NCBI GenBank assembly: GCA_021234155.1
Contig: JAJEKV010000059.1
Location: 7,353,172-7,417,171 of the forward strand
Source of the DNA: Isoetes taiwanensis
Lineage: Eukaryota; Streptophyta; Lycopodiopsida; Isoetales; Isoetaceae
Direction of reading: 5' to 3'
Length of the DNA stretch: 64,000 bases
Both the position numbers and the translations under genes were made by a program. This document shows positions 1 to 12,402 of the stretch, one piece after another (within the stretch, counting starts at the first letter, position 1; every line of letters begins with the position of its first letter). The notes beneath the pieces were generated by a model, which made no database searches, was not told the origin of the DNA, and saw only the letters and a list, made by a program, of their open reading frames with translations.

Positions 1-1215
1 TGTACTCTCTTATCTTTATGGCTATATTTATAAAAGATTTGATTTCTTAAACGTTTATGGCTTTGGTAAGAAGCCTTGTATTACTTATGATATATCTCAT
101 TGGATACCAAGCTTTTAGAGACTAATCGTAGTCTCTATCTGAAATTAAAATGTGCTTTGATAAATTTGGTTCTATTATGCATATCAAGTAAATGGTTATG
201 GTAAGTACAATTTTTGCATTTTCTTAGAGCTCGAGTATTGATCTACTTAAATCCAGCCTTCGTACTGTTTGATTCATTGCAAAACGACCCAAGTAATCAG
301 GACTATTAGTTAAGTGATGGTTTGATATTGCTTAAAAGGGACACCAAGGAAGCCATCATCTGCAAGACTTACGCCTCTGATTTTAGTCATTATGTGTTGC
401 TTAGGATGCACCCTTACCTAATAATTTGGATGCCGTTTATACAGGAAGGTGCAGGCTGCAACTAATAAAGAATTATAATCTCATGTATTGAATACAATTT
501 AGCACTATCGACAAAGGTCTCAACCCCATTCATGAGGGCAACCCTTAGTGCTACAGCATCTTGTTATATTTGGATACAGCCACTTCATGATGCAACTTCA
601 TTGTCAAAATGTACCAATCTTGTTTCCACAAAAGTATATTGATACCTTACATCAAAGCTATTTTAGCCAGATAATTTAAATGGTAAAATTAATGTATTTG
701 TAACCTTTCCTTTCCTTCTATTTAAAATTATTGGATTCACGTGCTGCGTGTAAGTCACAACATGAAGACCTATGTTTTGTGTTGGAATTATGTTAAAACC
801 AATTGTGAGAAATTAGAGTTTTTATTTTTAAAATTTTATATGAACAGAGTAAAACCTTCATAATATTGCCACAAGCACATTTCAAAATTCAGGAAGTATA
901 AACAGCCTTAGAGAAATTGGATATCATTTTCGAGTGTACAGGAAACAAAGCAACAGGTTACCATTTTAGGGGTGAACCATCAAAATTCTGAAGCTGCCAG
1001 CTCATTTCTTCTTGAATTTGAACAATGGCAGATATTTACATTTATAGCATGCGAACCTGCATGAAACATTACATTCAAATACCTCCACCAGGTGCCACAA
1101 TTTGCAAAGACCTTGATATATACTTACCAATAAGATTATAATATTTCTGGCATGTTCTGTTCACCTGGCACCCTGCAAAACTCAAAACGTTTTAACTTCC
1201 AATATAGGATTGAGA
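1..1215. other. intergenic or flanking AT-rich DNA, no gene seen
   Basis: This AT-rich stretch has no open frame over 60 codons and no recognisable exon. It lies just downstream of the stop codon of the minus-strand PITH gene, so its right end probably contains that gene's 3' untranslated region. I saw no repeat or mobile-element signature. Confidence 0.5.
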
Positions 1216-2941
1216 CTACTGATTACTCAATAGATGGTCCAGTACGTACTTGTGTTCTGATGGATTTGGTAGAGCTTCATAGACAATAGTGGTTACCTTA
1301 TCCCTCTTTATCTGCATAATCAATTATATTAATTTTAACAGCTACCTATGAAACCTAAGCTGGCTTGTGGTTCATTTATTGGTAATCTATACTACCTGTG
1401 TTGCTTCACCCTTCAGTCCAATGTAATGAATACGTGTGGTACTAGCACCAAAATTCTCGGGAAAATGCAGGGTCAAATTTGCAATGCCTTGAAAGCGTGC
1501 ATATCTGTAGACTCCAGAAATTCGCAAGATAAACATCAAGCCTTTACTTTGAATTAGAATACATTGGGAATTTATCACCTTGTTTGATATTCAAAGTCTC
1601 CATTTGAGTTCTCAGCAAGCTCCCACTCCTGCACGCACCGTATTCCGATGAGTTAGTAGCAGTACAAAAGATTCCTAGCATGTTATCAAGGATAAACACC
1701 CGTCAAACTCATCAAGTAACTAGTTTTTTATGTTCAGAATTACAAGTATCTCACAACAAACTACCGTGCAATTGTTGCTTCTAAAGGTCTGTCTATCTAT
1801 CTATCTATCCTAAGTTTTTATATCTGTTTTAGTTGCTCATTAATGAACTCCACATAGTATATTACTTTGGAACCCAGTCAGTTCTCGATGTTTCAAACAG
1901 AGCCAGAACCTACTGTATCCTTGACGGAGCACCACATACTTTAGTTGTCAAGTTACACATTGATGCAATTTCATATGAAACCATGACAGGGGCAGATAAA
2001 GGATATTCCAGAGAATGGCCACCAAACACGGAAATTACTTGTGATTAAGAAGGAAATGAAAGGCATGCAACCTGGACAGGGGAGAGCTCCCGGACATCTG
2101 AAAAATCAATATCCTCGCGATTTATATACCTGCAAAAAACTTTACATTGTGAACAGCCAATTTATACCTATTAGTTAAAATTTCTTCTAAATGCCAAGCC
2201 CAAATCCTTTGGTGTCTTATTTGCCTGCAGGAATAGTTTATATGCTTTCTAAGAAACCTGTTTTCTCTACATTGAACTGAAATACAACATGATTCAGCCA
2301 TGCCTGGGGTCTGCCATATAATCATGTGACAGCATATGACAGACTTCGTATATTTCTCTTGCTCGGATTATTCCACAGCTTTCTAATTTTTGTACCCCCC
2401 CTAGCTTAAGCATACACAAGGTCCAAAGAAAAAAATCATGAATCTCTCAGTAAGCCAGGAGTTTGGTTCTTACGCTCGCATTTTTGCTGGACTTGATCCT
2501 CCTGTCTCGCCAATCACAGAGATGCTTTTAATCTTCACATCACATGTAAACCTAATTCCAGATACAATGGTGTCCATGTAAATTACAGGATGAGATCCTA
2601 AAAATTAATATGGCCAAGACTTTCTAATTATACATGTGATACATAAGTTGAACCACCTACGGGATAAAGACAAGGAGTTCCACATCATCGTTGTTGCTCT
2701 CCAAACATGCCTGCTAAACGCAAGAAGGAAATTAACGTACACGTATAGTATCAAGCCACTTGGCTGAATATCTAGAGAGTAGTAAACGGCATGAGTGCTC
2801 ATAAATACAGCTTAAAGGGGCATATTCCAGGAAAATGTTTCATAAAACTAAACCACTTACAGATGAATGAGAAAGGCGTTGATCCCAACTCTTGAAAACT
2901 GATTTGACACTCCCTTCAACAGCCTCATTTAGGGCCCACAC
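1216..2941 (-). CDS. PITH-domain-containing protein, multi-exon (5' coding exon not found)
   Basis: Seven minus-strand exons can be read with matching phases and GT-AG borders: 2941-2861, 2710-2661, 2551-2474, 2129-2072, 1628-1579, 1504-1396 and 1311-1216 (stop TAG). They give 173 residues with no internal stop. Telling segments are ALNEAVEGSVKSVFKSW, FTCDVKIKSISVIG, INREDIDFSDV, FQGIANLTLHFPENFG, IHYIGLKGEATQ and KVTTIVYEALPNPSEH, in the order known for plant PITH proteins. The PITH fold is a jelly-roll domain first named from thioredoxin-like proteins that associate with the proteasome; the plant protein's role is poorly defined. The usual N-terminal portion of about 35 residues with a His/Cys-rich start was not located, so either a first coding exon lies upstream in a form I could not see or it is lost. 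Clean splice sites and an intact frame suggest a working host gene. Family assignment is from memory of the family, without a search. Confidence 0.88.
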
Positions 2942-4680
2942 CTGTTATAACAAAGAAAATATGAAAAAGAATTTATTTCCAATCCAGTAGATATATAAAC
3001 GGTACGTCAGAATAATTAGGACAGGGAAACACATTAGACGAAATGAAAGGAATGCTATTGGAAAAGTGATCATTTCCAACATATTTAAAATGCTTGAGGC
3101 CAAATTGTCTTCTAATAGCACAATCACTTACTCTTGATGCCTTAAGGAGGTGAGAATTATGTTAAAGAGTGTTCGAAAAGTAGGATTCATCGTGTGTTGG
3201 TCTGCAATGTTTTACTAGAGATTTATGAAAAACAAATAGGAGGACAACATGTTAGTTTGTCTAAGCTGAGTCCGGTTGAGTTTCATACATATCATGAAAG
3301 AATGATATAGTAGTATTGATTGAAGGGAGCAACCAGCATATCGTATTATATGGTACATTGAAAGCGTGCAGCACCACAAAAATCGATATAAAATATGCTA
3401 TAAAACAAAAGAAGCATAAAAGCGCAATAAAAGCTTTGTTGCAGTGTGATACACCGACTTCTTATTTGGAAAGACAAAATGCCGCTGGATTATGCGAAAT
3501 CAGTTCATCTACCGACCACAATAAGAAAAAATGGGCAGAAAAAATACCCTTGGGAGATCGATATGCTTGTAAAGGGACCATTCAGCGGAACAGTCGTGTT
3601 CTGCACAATCGTGGTCGTGCTTACAAGTCGCCATAGACTTCTTTACTCCGGCAATACTACAGTCTTCTTTCAGAAAGAAAAAAAACAGTCATTTTTCATG
3701 CCACCAAATACTTTATACGTCCCACCAAAAAATTCCCAGAAAGCCACCTGTATTTTAATTGCCCGTGTATTATTTTTTATGAGCCTTTGGATTGAGGCAC
3801 ACTTGAAGGGATATTCTGCATAGGCAGATTCCTGTACAACCATCAGAGGTCTTCCTGGGTCAAATGGGCACATGTAGACCCGCTTTTAAAGGGGATGCCC
3901 AAGGCCTGGAACCATTGGTTAGCCTCATATAATATCATGAACTCTGTGTAATACAACAATGCATACTTGACCCCATATTATAGGGGCTTTCAAGAAAAAT
4001 AACCATAGGCCTAAATAATCTGAATACAGTACAGAAGCAGTATTGTACAACGAAGACTAGGGCTTGGAGAATCGAACCCCAACAAAAATCCAATGCCCTT
4101 GGCTTACCTGAAGCATGAGCCAGCCGGAAGCTTGGCTCTACAGAAGCCTGTGAAGATTGAAGAGAATAGAGCAACGGCGACAACAAAAAAGGAAACACAA
4201 GAATTTAATAACAAATGTAAACTTTCCTATTCCTAGGTCTGGGTCCCCAAGCTCTGCACCAAAATTTATGAGCATGTACAATTCCGCCAGGCCGCAAATC
4301 CTTGCTTCTCCATTTCGGAGATCCGATGCCCACAGGAAGACCAAATCCTTGCTTCTCCATTTCGGAGATCCGGTGCCCACAGGAAGACCCTGCTGAAGAA
4401 ATCCGGCACAAAAACAAGACATGATACAAGAGCCAAAGGAAAGAAGAGAATATGAAGAGAACTAACCTGTATGGCAGAGCAGCAGAGGCAAGATGGAGAT
4501 TCGCAAAAGAGGGCTCCCATCGGATGCAGGCCTCCGGGACGACGCCTGCAGGGGTCCGGATTTACCCCAAGCAGCTCGCTTGTGAGTGGAACAAGAAAAT
4601 GGCTAGTCAAAAATACACAAGGGGTGAATAAATGGCACAAAGGTGTTCCAAGGGGCAAGGTTGGGTATGGGAACGAGAAA
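2942..4680 (-). other. upstream region of the PITH gene with two exon-like segments
   Basis: Two minus-strand segments have good splice borders. One (4147-4108, 40 nt) sits between an AG and GTAAGCC. The other runs from roughly 4680 to 4467 and ends at a GTTAGT donor. Neither encodes a recognisable N terminus, so they may be 5' untranslated exons of the PITH gene; this is inference. The 3150-3850 stretch holds overlapping open frames on both strands with no family resemblance, and I do not call them genes. Confidence 0.35.
4296..4389. repeat. 47-bp direct tandem duplication
   Basis: Two adjacent 47-bp units (4296-4342 and 4343-4389) differ at only one position. They fall inside the possible 5' exon region of the PITH gene. 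Confidence 0.9.
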
Positions 4681-4749
4681 AAAGGCTAGGCTAAGAGGGT
4701 GCAAGGGTGGATATGTAGTAAAGTGAGCATATTAGAATAAAAACCAAAT

Positions 4750-4918
4750 GTGGATATGGAAATGGAATAAGAATAAGAATAAGAATGATTTTTTATCGTC
4801 CACTGAGGCCAATCGGCCTATGGAACCCATAAGGAGCGCATCAAACTTATTACTGTCCGGGTTAAAAAACCCCCGCCCCGAAGGGTTTTCGAGGGAAAAA
4901 CCGTGGCAGTAATAAGAA
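4750..4918 (-). mobile_element. SINE-like short retroelement copy with ATTCTT-type tail
   Basis: Read on the minus strand, this begins near ATTACTGCCACGG, passes CCCTCGAAAACCCTTCG, a run of T, a YCAGTGGACG box and a short A run. It ends in a microsatellite tail of repeated TTATTC units. The end of the window (63779-63932, plus strand) carries the same sequence of blocks in the same order with a TATTC tail. Two diverged copies with simple-repeat tails and no coding capacity fit the 3' end of a SINE or a truncated LINE. The 5' end and any target duplication could not be fixed. Confidence 0.55.
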
Positions 4919-5935
4919 TGCTGTCAAACTGTACAAGTATACATCATCATGAAATAATATATATACATGTCAAGTGTGTGCCCGAGGACGTAACTGATCT
5001 CGCTCCTGAAGGTATGATCCCAGCACCCGTACGGATGCTGTGCCCAATGTCACATGTAACGGCTGGCGTGTCCGAATTTGATCATATGATGGAGAAAAGG
5101 GCTAAGGCTTAAAACCATGTACCGTGGGGTCTTCCAAACTCTGACTTTCAAGCTTCAAAGGAGCATCTTCCAATCTTCTTTAGTCCAAAATCTTCTAGAA
5201 CATGTCTTGACCAAATGTTTGCCCACAGATAGTAACTCTCGTGAAGTTTGACCTTGAGTGCTTTAAGTTGACCTTGAGGATGAATTTTCTTTGACCTTCA
5301 GACCAATGTTGCCTACCAAGGTCTTCCAAACTTTGACCTAGTCTTCAAGCATAAACCAGATAGTTAGTATGTTGGCCTTTGGGGACAACACGGAACTTTG
5401 CAAAATGGAATATGATGATGTGGCTTCCTCTTTTTTAACTTCATCTAAATCATTAGAATTACACTTGATATAAATTTCCAAAATTGAATGGCAATTATAT
5501 CTCAATGTGCAGGTATGATGATCCATTAACTAGCCTTCCATAACCTCGATGCAAAAAATGTAGGGTTCACATTATGGGCTGCTCCCCTTGCCACAAGTGG
5601 CCAGGATTTGACAACACATGTTGTTACCCATGTGGCACTAACAAACAGCATGGAAAAGATGATGTGGCACTCCAAGTGGTGATATGGCATGCCAAATAAG
5701 GAAGGTCAAGTTTTGACTAGGCCAAAAATGAAAAGATGTCCATCTTTGGTCTTCTCATTAGGTGATGTTGGCAAATTTTAGGTGATATGGCTAGATGGTG
5801 GTGACGTGGACATGATGACTAGGACTTTATGCAAGAAATACGACAACCTTTGGAATTTTTTGTAGAGGAGATTGGCAATGGCAAGGGATATAATAGAATA
5901 GATTAGACACCCTTCCCCAAGTCGAACCAGGCCAA
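4919..5935. other. non-coding DNA, no confident feature
   Basis: There is no supported gene. Phrases such as GGTCTTCCAAACTTTGACC and several GATGTGGCAT-like motifs resemble the LTR and leader of the element at 9823-26807, so this may be an old degraded LTR fragment. That is inference from short similarities only. Confidence 0.35.
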
Positions 5936-7985
5936 GACTTTGCACGGCTGCCTCACCAGAGGAGAGAGGCCAAAGCCCAGGAGACGGACCCCAGAAAGGT
6001 TATCGAGGCAGCCTTTCCTGCCAGCGCTTCTTTGGGAGGCCATATGCCAGTGCCCACCCCTCCCGGTGCTCGATTTCCCTATCCAACCATTGGATCTGCC
6101 ATTCAAGTAACCTGCTTCGAGGAGGTTAAAAAAAAATCCAAGGTCGGCCCCGGAGAACTTATCAAACCGCGAAGCGTCCTGCGAGCAACCATGTAGAAAC
6201 CCAAGTGTTTTGTTGTTCATGCAGTACAAAGGCTCCAGAATGCAGAATCAACTTTGCATATCATCCGAAATGGCGAAATTACCCTAGGGACCAAGTTACA
6301 TGATCATTTTTTGCAACGAGCATTATTCTATAGCTACCTCCTAGGCCAATTGACTACGAACGTGTTGGACATGAGCTATTTTGGCGTGGTCTTCTGCCCA
6401 CAAAACTTGGTCTCCAGGGTAATGTCAATGTTCTGAGTCCATTGGCAGAGCTAGTTCATAGTTCCGAAGTGAGAGAATCGCCCGTCCATGGCTAGGAGCC
6501 TTGGGGAGAGAACCTTTGGGGCGAACTGCTTCCGGAAGGTTTTAAGGGTTCATCTTTTGGCTTCCTCTACATGATGATATTGTGCAAGATTCTGGTCAAA
6601 TCTGACTAGGATACGGCCTCCGAAATGTAAACCTTGTGTGGTGCTAGGTTATTGAAGGGTTTACGTTATGGCGGTCGAGTTTTGGTCGGTTGCACTTGGG
6701 ACATGGTTGAGAAGCTGCAGTTGAGAACACGAAGCAATAGGAACTGACAGAATGGGGTTTGGATTTATCCTCCTCCCAGTGTGGCAATTAGAAGTACGGA
6801 GCACCTTTTGCAGTAGCAAGATTGTTTGGGATCATTCGGGATGGCCGATAGATCCAAACTCTGTTATTTCAGTTGTCATAGCTCTACATGCATGTTCAAA
6901 AATGATGCACCTAGTTATCTATAAAAACAACCACATTTCGGCCTCCGAAACCTAAACCATGTGCGTTACTAGGTTATTGTAGGATTTACGTTATGGAGGT
7001 CAAGTTGAGGTCGAGTGCACTTGGGACATGGTCGAGAAGTTGCAGTTGATGACGCAAAGCAATAGGAACTGACGGAACGGCTTTGGACCGATTTTCCTCC
7101 CACTGTGGCAATCAGAAGTCAAGAGCTAATTGTATACAGATTGCCTTGAACCCCTAGGTTGCTTAAGACAACCAATCTTTGTCCAAATTTATGCAAAAAG
7201 GCATCAATTACATTAGGATCCCTAAAGCAAAATGAGGTAGTTGCACTCAGATCTAATATCTCGAGCTTGTTCAAATGATTCTTTGAGGAACAACTAGAGA
7301 AAAGTTGTCGTGAGATGTGTGAAAAAATTTGTCTCAATTTGGATTTGCTATGTCTGAGGAAATGGGGTTCAAAGTTGGAAGAAAATTTGGTCAATGCACT
7401 TCCCTGAGACTAAACAGGGTATGCATACTCAAATGATGCTATCTCTAGTTTCTTGAATGGTGTTTGAAATGACTATCAGAGAAAAGTTGTAGGAACATAT
7501 GGGAAAAAACTTGGCTTGATTTAGAACTGGGATGATGGAGAAAAATGAGTCCAAATTGGATCAAAAATTCTGTCAGTGAATTGTCACAGAAAACCAGCAA
7601 ACAGGTTTTTGGATCTCGAGCTTGATAAGGGTTTTTTGCACGATTTCAACTGATACGGGTATGAATAGGGGCTAATATCATGTGCAAAATGTAAAATTGT
7701 AGTTTGGATTGCGAGATTTGTCTCTGTAGATAGATCCAAACTCTATTATTTCAGTTGTCATAGCCCTGCATGCATGTTCAGAAATGATGCACCTAGTTAC
7801 CTGTAAAAACAACCACGTTTCGGCCTCAGAAATGTAAAACCTGTGTGTTACTAGGTTAATGTAGGAATTACGTTATGGAGGTCGAGTTTTGGTCGTTTGC
7901 ACTTGGGACATGGTCGAGAAGTTGCAGTTGATGACGCGAAGCAATAGGAACTGATGGACATGGCTTTGGATCTATTTTCCTCCCA
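5925..7985 (+). repeat. diverged copies of the 1.1-kb satellite family found at 46.9-59.0 kb
   Basis: The segment 5925-6480 follows the same block order as the satellite unit: CCCTTCCCCAAGTC, then CTTATCAAACCGCG, GGCGAAATTACCCTAGGGA, CTAGGCCAATTGACTACGA and GAGTCCATTGGCAGAGC. The last part of the unit (GTTATGGAGGTC..., CACTTGGGACATGG, GCAATAGGAACTGA, CCTCCCANNNTGGCA) then recurs near 6600-6830, 6930-7130 and 7800-7985. Divergence is much higher than between units of the main array. These are dispersed or ancestral relatives lying outside the CACTA element. Confidence 0.75.
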
Positions 7986-9376
7986 CCTTGGCATGTTGGA
8001 GCCTAGGTGGCATGTTGGAAACTGCGTGGCATTTCAGACCCCATGTGGCATGTTTGAAGCACCTTGGCATGTTGGAGCCAAGGTGGCATGTTGGAGCCCA
8101 CGTGGCATGTTTGAGCCACCTTGGCATGTTGGAGCCTAGGTGGCATGTTTGAGCCTAGATGATCAGGTAGCATGTTGGAGCCCACGTGGCATGTTTGAGC
8201 CACCTTGGCATGTTGGGCCCGGTTGGTATGTTGGAGCCCACGTGGCATGTTTGAGCCACCTTGGCATATTGGAGCCTAGATGGCATGTTAGAGCCCGCGT
8301 GCATTTTGGAGCCTACATGGCATGTTTAAGCCACCTTGGCATGTTTGAGCCTAGGTGGCATGTTGGAGCCCACGTGTCATGTTTGCGTCACCTTGGCTTA
8401 TTGGAGCCTAGGTGGCATGTTGTAGCCCACGTGACATATTTGAGCCACCTTGGCATGTTGGAGCCTAGGTGGCTTGTTGGAGCCTACTTGTCATGTTCGC
8501 GCCAACTCGGCATATTGGAGCCTAAGTGGCATGTTGGAGCCCACGTGTCATGTTTGCGCCACCTTATTGGAGCCTAGGTGGCATGTTGGAGCCCACGTGG
8601 CATGTTTGAGCTTAGGTGGCATATTTTAAGCCATCTTGGCATGTTGGAGCCCACGTGGCATATTTGAGCCACCTTGGCATGTTGGAGCCTGCATGTTGGA
8701 GCCTAGGTGGCATGTTGGAGACCGCGTGGCATTTTGAAGCCCACGTGGCATGTTTGAGCCACCTTGGCATGTTGGAACCCACGTGGCATGTTTGAGCCAC
8801 CTTGGCATGTTGGAGCCTAGGTGGCATGTTGGAGCCCGTGTGACATTTCGAAGCCTATGTTTGAGCCTAGATGACATGTTGGAGCCTAGGTGGCATGTTT
8901 GAGCCACCTTGGCATGTTGGAGCCTAGGGGGCATGTTGGAGCCCACGTGACATGTTTGAGCCACCTTGGTATGTTGGAGCCTAGGTGGCATGTTGGAGCC
9001 CCCGTGCATTTTGGAGCCTGGCATGTTTAAACCACCTTGGCATGTTTGAGTCTAGGTGGCATGTTGGAGCCCACGTGGCATGTTTGAATCACGCTGGCAT
9101 GTTGGAGCTTAAATGGCATGTTGGAGCCGCGTGGCATTTCGGAGCCTAGATGGCATGTTTGAGCCACCTTCGCATGTTGGAGCCGAGGTGGCACGTCGAA
9201 GTCCACGTGGCATGTTTGAGCCACCTTGGCATGTTGGAGCCTAGCTGGCATGTTGGAGCCTGCATGGCATGTTTGAGCCACCTTGGCATGTTTGAGACTA
9301 GGCTGCACGTTGGAGCCTAGATGGTATGTTAGAGCCCACGTGACCTGTTTGAGCCACCTTGGCATGTTGGAGCCTT
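7983..9376. repeat. 19-bp minisatellite with 57-bp higher-order unit
   Basis: About 70 head-to-tail copies of a 19-bp unit, GGCATGTTGGAGCCNNNNN, where the last five bases alternate among CTAGGT-, CACGT- and ACCTT-like versions. Three units make a 57-bp higher-order repeat, a multiple of three, so several frames stay open for hundreds of bases on both strands. The encoded 19-residue repeats are a by-product of the period and not evidence of a gene. The array starts exactly at the CCTCCCACCTTGGCA end of a satellite-family copy, which suggests local expansion from that sequence. Confidence 0.93.
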
Positions 9377-9820
9377 AAAAAACCATACTTCCTTAAAAAA
9401 AATAGCTACTTAGAAACTACACCTAGTTATAAATCACACCTAAAAAAAAACCATACTTCCTTAAGAAATAACTACTTAAAAGCTACACCTAATTATAAAC
9501 CATACCACTTCAAAAGCCCATACTTCCTTAAAAAACAACCACTTCAAAACTACACCTACTTGTAAACCACACCTTAAAAAAGCATACTTTCTTAAAAAAC
9601 AGCTACTATAAAACTACACCTAGTTATATAAACCACACCTCAAAAAAAAAAAAGCTTCTTAAAAACTACACCTAGTTATAAACTACACCACTTCAGAAAA
9701 CCATACTTTATTAAAAAACATCCACTTAAAAACTGCACCTACTTATAAACCACACTTTAAAAAACCTTACTTCTTTTCAAAAATAGCTACTTAAAAATTA
9801 TACCCACTTATAAACCAGAT
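9377..9820. repeat. A-rich tandem repeat, unit about 65 bp
   Basis: About seven imperfect copies of a unit containing CCATACTTCCTTAAAAAA, then a CTACTTAAAAACTACACC-like block and a TTATAAACCACACC block. It abuts the 19-bp minisatellite on the left and the left direct repeat of the Ty3/gypsy element on the right. Confidence 0.9.
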
Positions 9821-9822
9821 AT

Positions 9823-10458
9823 TGATTGTTTTCGACTAGCCAACTTAGGCCTTTTGGGATTTGATCTTTGACCCATACTTTAGTCTTGAATTGGTGATGT
9901 AATGGACTTGTGGAGCTTCTCTCCTCTTTCTTTTTCCTTTTTTAGAGAGAGAGTGCGCTTCTAATGACTTGTCAAGTGCATGGTAATGGATCATGATGTG
10001 TGTGTGTAATGTTCATGGTGCATATGTATGGAATATGTGGTGTGTGAGATTTTGCCCTAGGGAAAAAGACTTTGAGCCATGAAAATATGATGGATGAGAT
10101 GAGGGATGGGTATGAAGAATGAGTATGGATGTGAGCAATGCCTTCTTGAGCCAATATCTCTAAGATAGTGTGAAAATCTCAAAAGGTGGCAAGACAACAT
10201 ACTTCTTTGGGGGTCTTCCAATCTTTGACTAGGGATCTTCTCTTTTTGACTTCTTTTCCAATCTTTGACTCAAGTCTTGCTTCTTTTTGCTAACTTGAAC
10301 GCTCCTTTGAGTGTTCTCCATTGGTCTTCAACTTGATGTAAAGATTTGTCTTCATACCTAAACAATGAGCTCCAAATGGAAATGTCTTGCAAATGTGTTT
10401 TGATCTTTTTGTGTTTTCTTGTGAAGTTGCTCTTACATGCTGCCACAAGGTGGCAGCA
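9823..10458 (-). repeat. LTR-like direct repeat, 3' side of element 1
   Basis: It is nearly identical to 26174-26807. On the minus strand it begins TGCTGCCACC and ends AATCA, giving the TG...CA ends of an LTR. The terminal TGCTGCCACCTTGTGGCAGCA is an inverted repeat. The A-rich tandem array directly abuts its outer end, and no purine-rich tract is evident on the inner side, so the boundary is not textbook. Confidence 0.7.
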
Positions 10459-10980
10459 TCATGCTAAACAAACAGAGGGAGTGTGAAGTGGAGATGGTGT
10501 TCTTCAAATGAGCTTGCCAATGTGGGAGAATGGTTGACAGTACTCAGGGAGAAAGCTTGTGTGCATGGGGAGCAAGGGTGCTGGAAGAAAGCTGTTTGAG
10601 TGTTCAGATGAATATGAATGAATCAAGTGATGAACCTGCATGACAGAATGATAAATCTGTTAGTACCATGACTGCCATATGGAGATATGGTGGCAGTCTT
10701 TGACTTGGTTTTGAATAAAATGGAGATGGGGGAAGGGCTTGTAATGGATTTTGGCCAGCTTTGAGCAGATTATGTGCTTGTGAGTGTTTTGAAGGATGGA
10801 CCTGCATGGTAATGTGTGTGACCTGCCATTAGTTTAAGCATGTTTGAAGCTCCTTTTGCTGCTTTTGCTGAGAAGTAAACATGATTAGAAAGTAAGGAAA
10901 GTGCTGTTTGCATAAAAAAGTAAATCTAGGCCTAGTTAAATCTGATCTAACCTACAACTACCTACTTTCTGCAAGCAGGA
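10459..10980 (-). other. 3' untranslated spacer of element 1
   Basis: This spacer lies between the integrase stop codon and the left direct repeat. It holds no open frame of note and no clear polypurine tract next to the repeat. Confidence 0.5.
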
Positions 10981-12336
10981 CTATTCAAATAGACTTAAGG
11001 CAACATGCTGTTGCCAGTACCTCTTTAAGTGAAGGATGTTGAAAGGATTTGGCAGTTCCTGGCCATCAGTGAGATCCTTGAGCCAATAAGACTCCTTGCC
11101 AGCCTCACCAATGATCTCATAGGGTCCTTTCCACAAATTTTCAAACTTCCCTGCAACTTTCTCTCTGGTCTTGTTCCATTTCAGCACGAGTTCTCCTATC
11201 TTCATGGTACCTTGTAACCTGTGAGCAGCTTTGAATGCTGCCACATCCTTAGCCTTTTTCAGCAAGACTGCATTTTCAGCATCATACCTGTGCTCCTCAA
11301 GTTGCGTCAATCTAATAAACCTGTCTTGCAAAGCATCTTCCATTTTGAGATTAATAATATGTGCCATTCTTAAAGAAGGCAACTCTAACTCTATGGGCAA
11401 GACAGCTTCAATGCCATAAACCAAGCTAAATGGGGTATGCTTGGTGGCATGCTTTATGGTAGTTCGGTAGGCCCATAATGCATCAGTTAATCTCAAATGC
11501 CAGTCCTTCTTGGATATGCTTACTATTTTTTGTAGAATTAACTTAAGTACCTTGTTTGTTGACTCTGCCTGACCATTTCCTTGGGGATAATATGCTGAAC
11601 TCTTTGTGTGTTTGACCTTGAGGGTGCAGAGTAGCTGCTCAATCACTTCATTGATAAATTGTGAACCTCTATCTGATATTAGCTTCAAGGGGATGCCAAA
11701 TCTGGCACAGATATTTTCATGAAGGAATCTGGCTGTTGTTAGGGCATTGGCTTGTCTCAGTGGCACTGCTTCTGCCCATTTTGTGAAATAATTTGTGGCT
11801 ACCAGTATAAACTCATGCTGAGCAGAAGAAGGAGGATCTATAAGCCCTATAAAGTCCAATCCCCAGACTTGAAAGGGTCCTGGAGATATTATGGCTGTCA
11901 GTGGAGCAGGATGGAGGATTCTTTTTCCAAAGATTTGGCATTTGTGGCAACTTCTAATGTTCTCAAAGCAATCCTTGAAGATTGAAGGCCAATAGTAACC
12001 TGACCTGAGTATCTTTTTGGCCGTTGTGTCTGCAGCAAAGTGACCTCCACATACACCCTTATGACAGGCCTTTAACACCAATTCTGCCTCAAACTTGTCC
12101 ACACACCTTAGCAACACACCTTCTTTGTTTACCCTGCACAAAACATCACCAATTAGCCTGACTTTCTTGACCTTGTCTTTGAATCTCCTGTTTTGGCTCG
12201 GGCTCTGATTCTTTGGCAGCTCTCCCTTTTCAAGGTACTCTCTAATTGCCTGTTTCCAGTCTTCCTCCTCAAGTAGGTTAATTGTAGCCTCCATGTGAGT
12301 GCTGTCTAGATCCTCCAAGTCTTCATGCTTAAACAA
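10981..12336 (-). CDS. Ty3/gypsy integrase of element 1, intact frame
   Basis: This 451-residue frame carries a complete retroelement integrase. The zinc-binding HHCC domain uses H92, H99, C130 and C133 (KACHKGVCGGHFAA and SCHKCQ). The DDE core is D161 (VWGLDFIG), D222 (LISDRGSQF) and E258 (GNGQAES). The C-terminal part has the usual GPYEI block and ends with LHLKRYWQQHVALSLFE. The enzyme would insert the element's cDNA into chromosomal DNA in the nucleus. It is the C-terminal part of a longer Pol, so the Met at 12336 is only the first in the frame. That this frame stays open while reverse transcriptase is deleted suggests decay is recent, or the RT deletion came late. Confidence 0.93.
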   Translation of the reverse strand: MFKHEDLEDLDSTHMEATINLLEEEDWKQAIREYLEKGELPKNQSPSQNRRFKDKVKKVRLIGDVLCRVNKEGVLLRCVDKFEAELVLKACHKGVCGGHFAADTTAKKILRSGYYWPSIFKDCFENIRSCHKCQIFGKRILHPAPLTAIISPGPFQVWGLDFIGLIDPPSSAQHEFILVATNYFTKWAEAVPLRQANALTTARFLHENICARFGIPLKLISDRGSQFINEVIEQLLCTLKVKHTKSSAYYPQGNGQAESTNKVLKLILQKIVSISKKDWHLRLTDALWAYRTTIKHATKHTPFSLVYGIEAVLPIELELPSLRMAHIINLKMEDALQDRFIRLTQLEEHRYDAENAVLLKKAKDVAAFKAAHRLQGTMKIGELVLKWNKTREKVAGKFENLWKGPYEIIGEAGKESYWLKDLTDGQELPNPFNILHLKRYWQQHVALSLFE

Positions 12337-12402
12337 AACATCAGTAAGATAAGAGCTAGGATCCTTAGATTTGAGAGTTACCTGAATGTCTATATCATAA
12401 TC

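Noticed and set aside
3316-3823. Overlapping plus-strand frames of 106 and 125 codons
   Set aside because: No family resemblance, weak start contexts and opposite to the PITH gene; treated as chance frames.
8003-9365. Repeat proteins of 80-145 residues in the minisatellite
   Set aside because: A 57-bp period keeps several frames open automatically; no unique sequence or start context is present.
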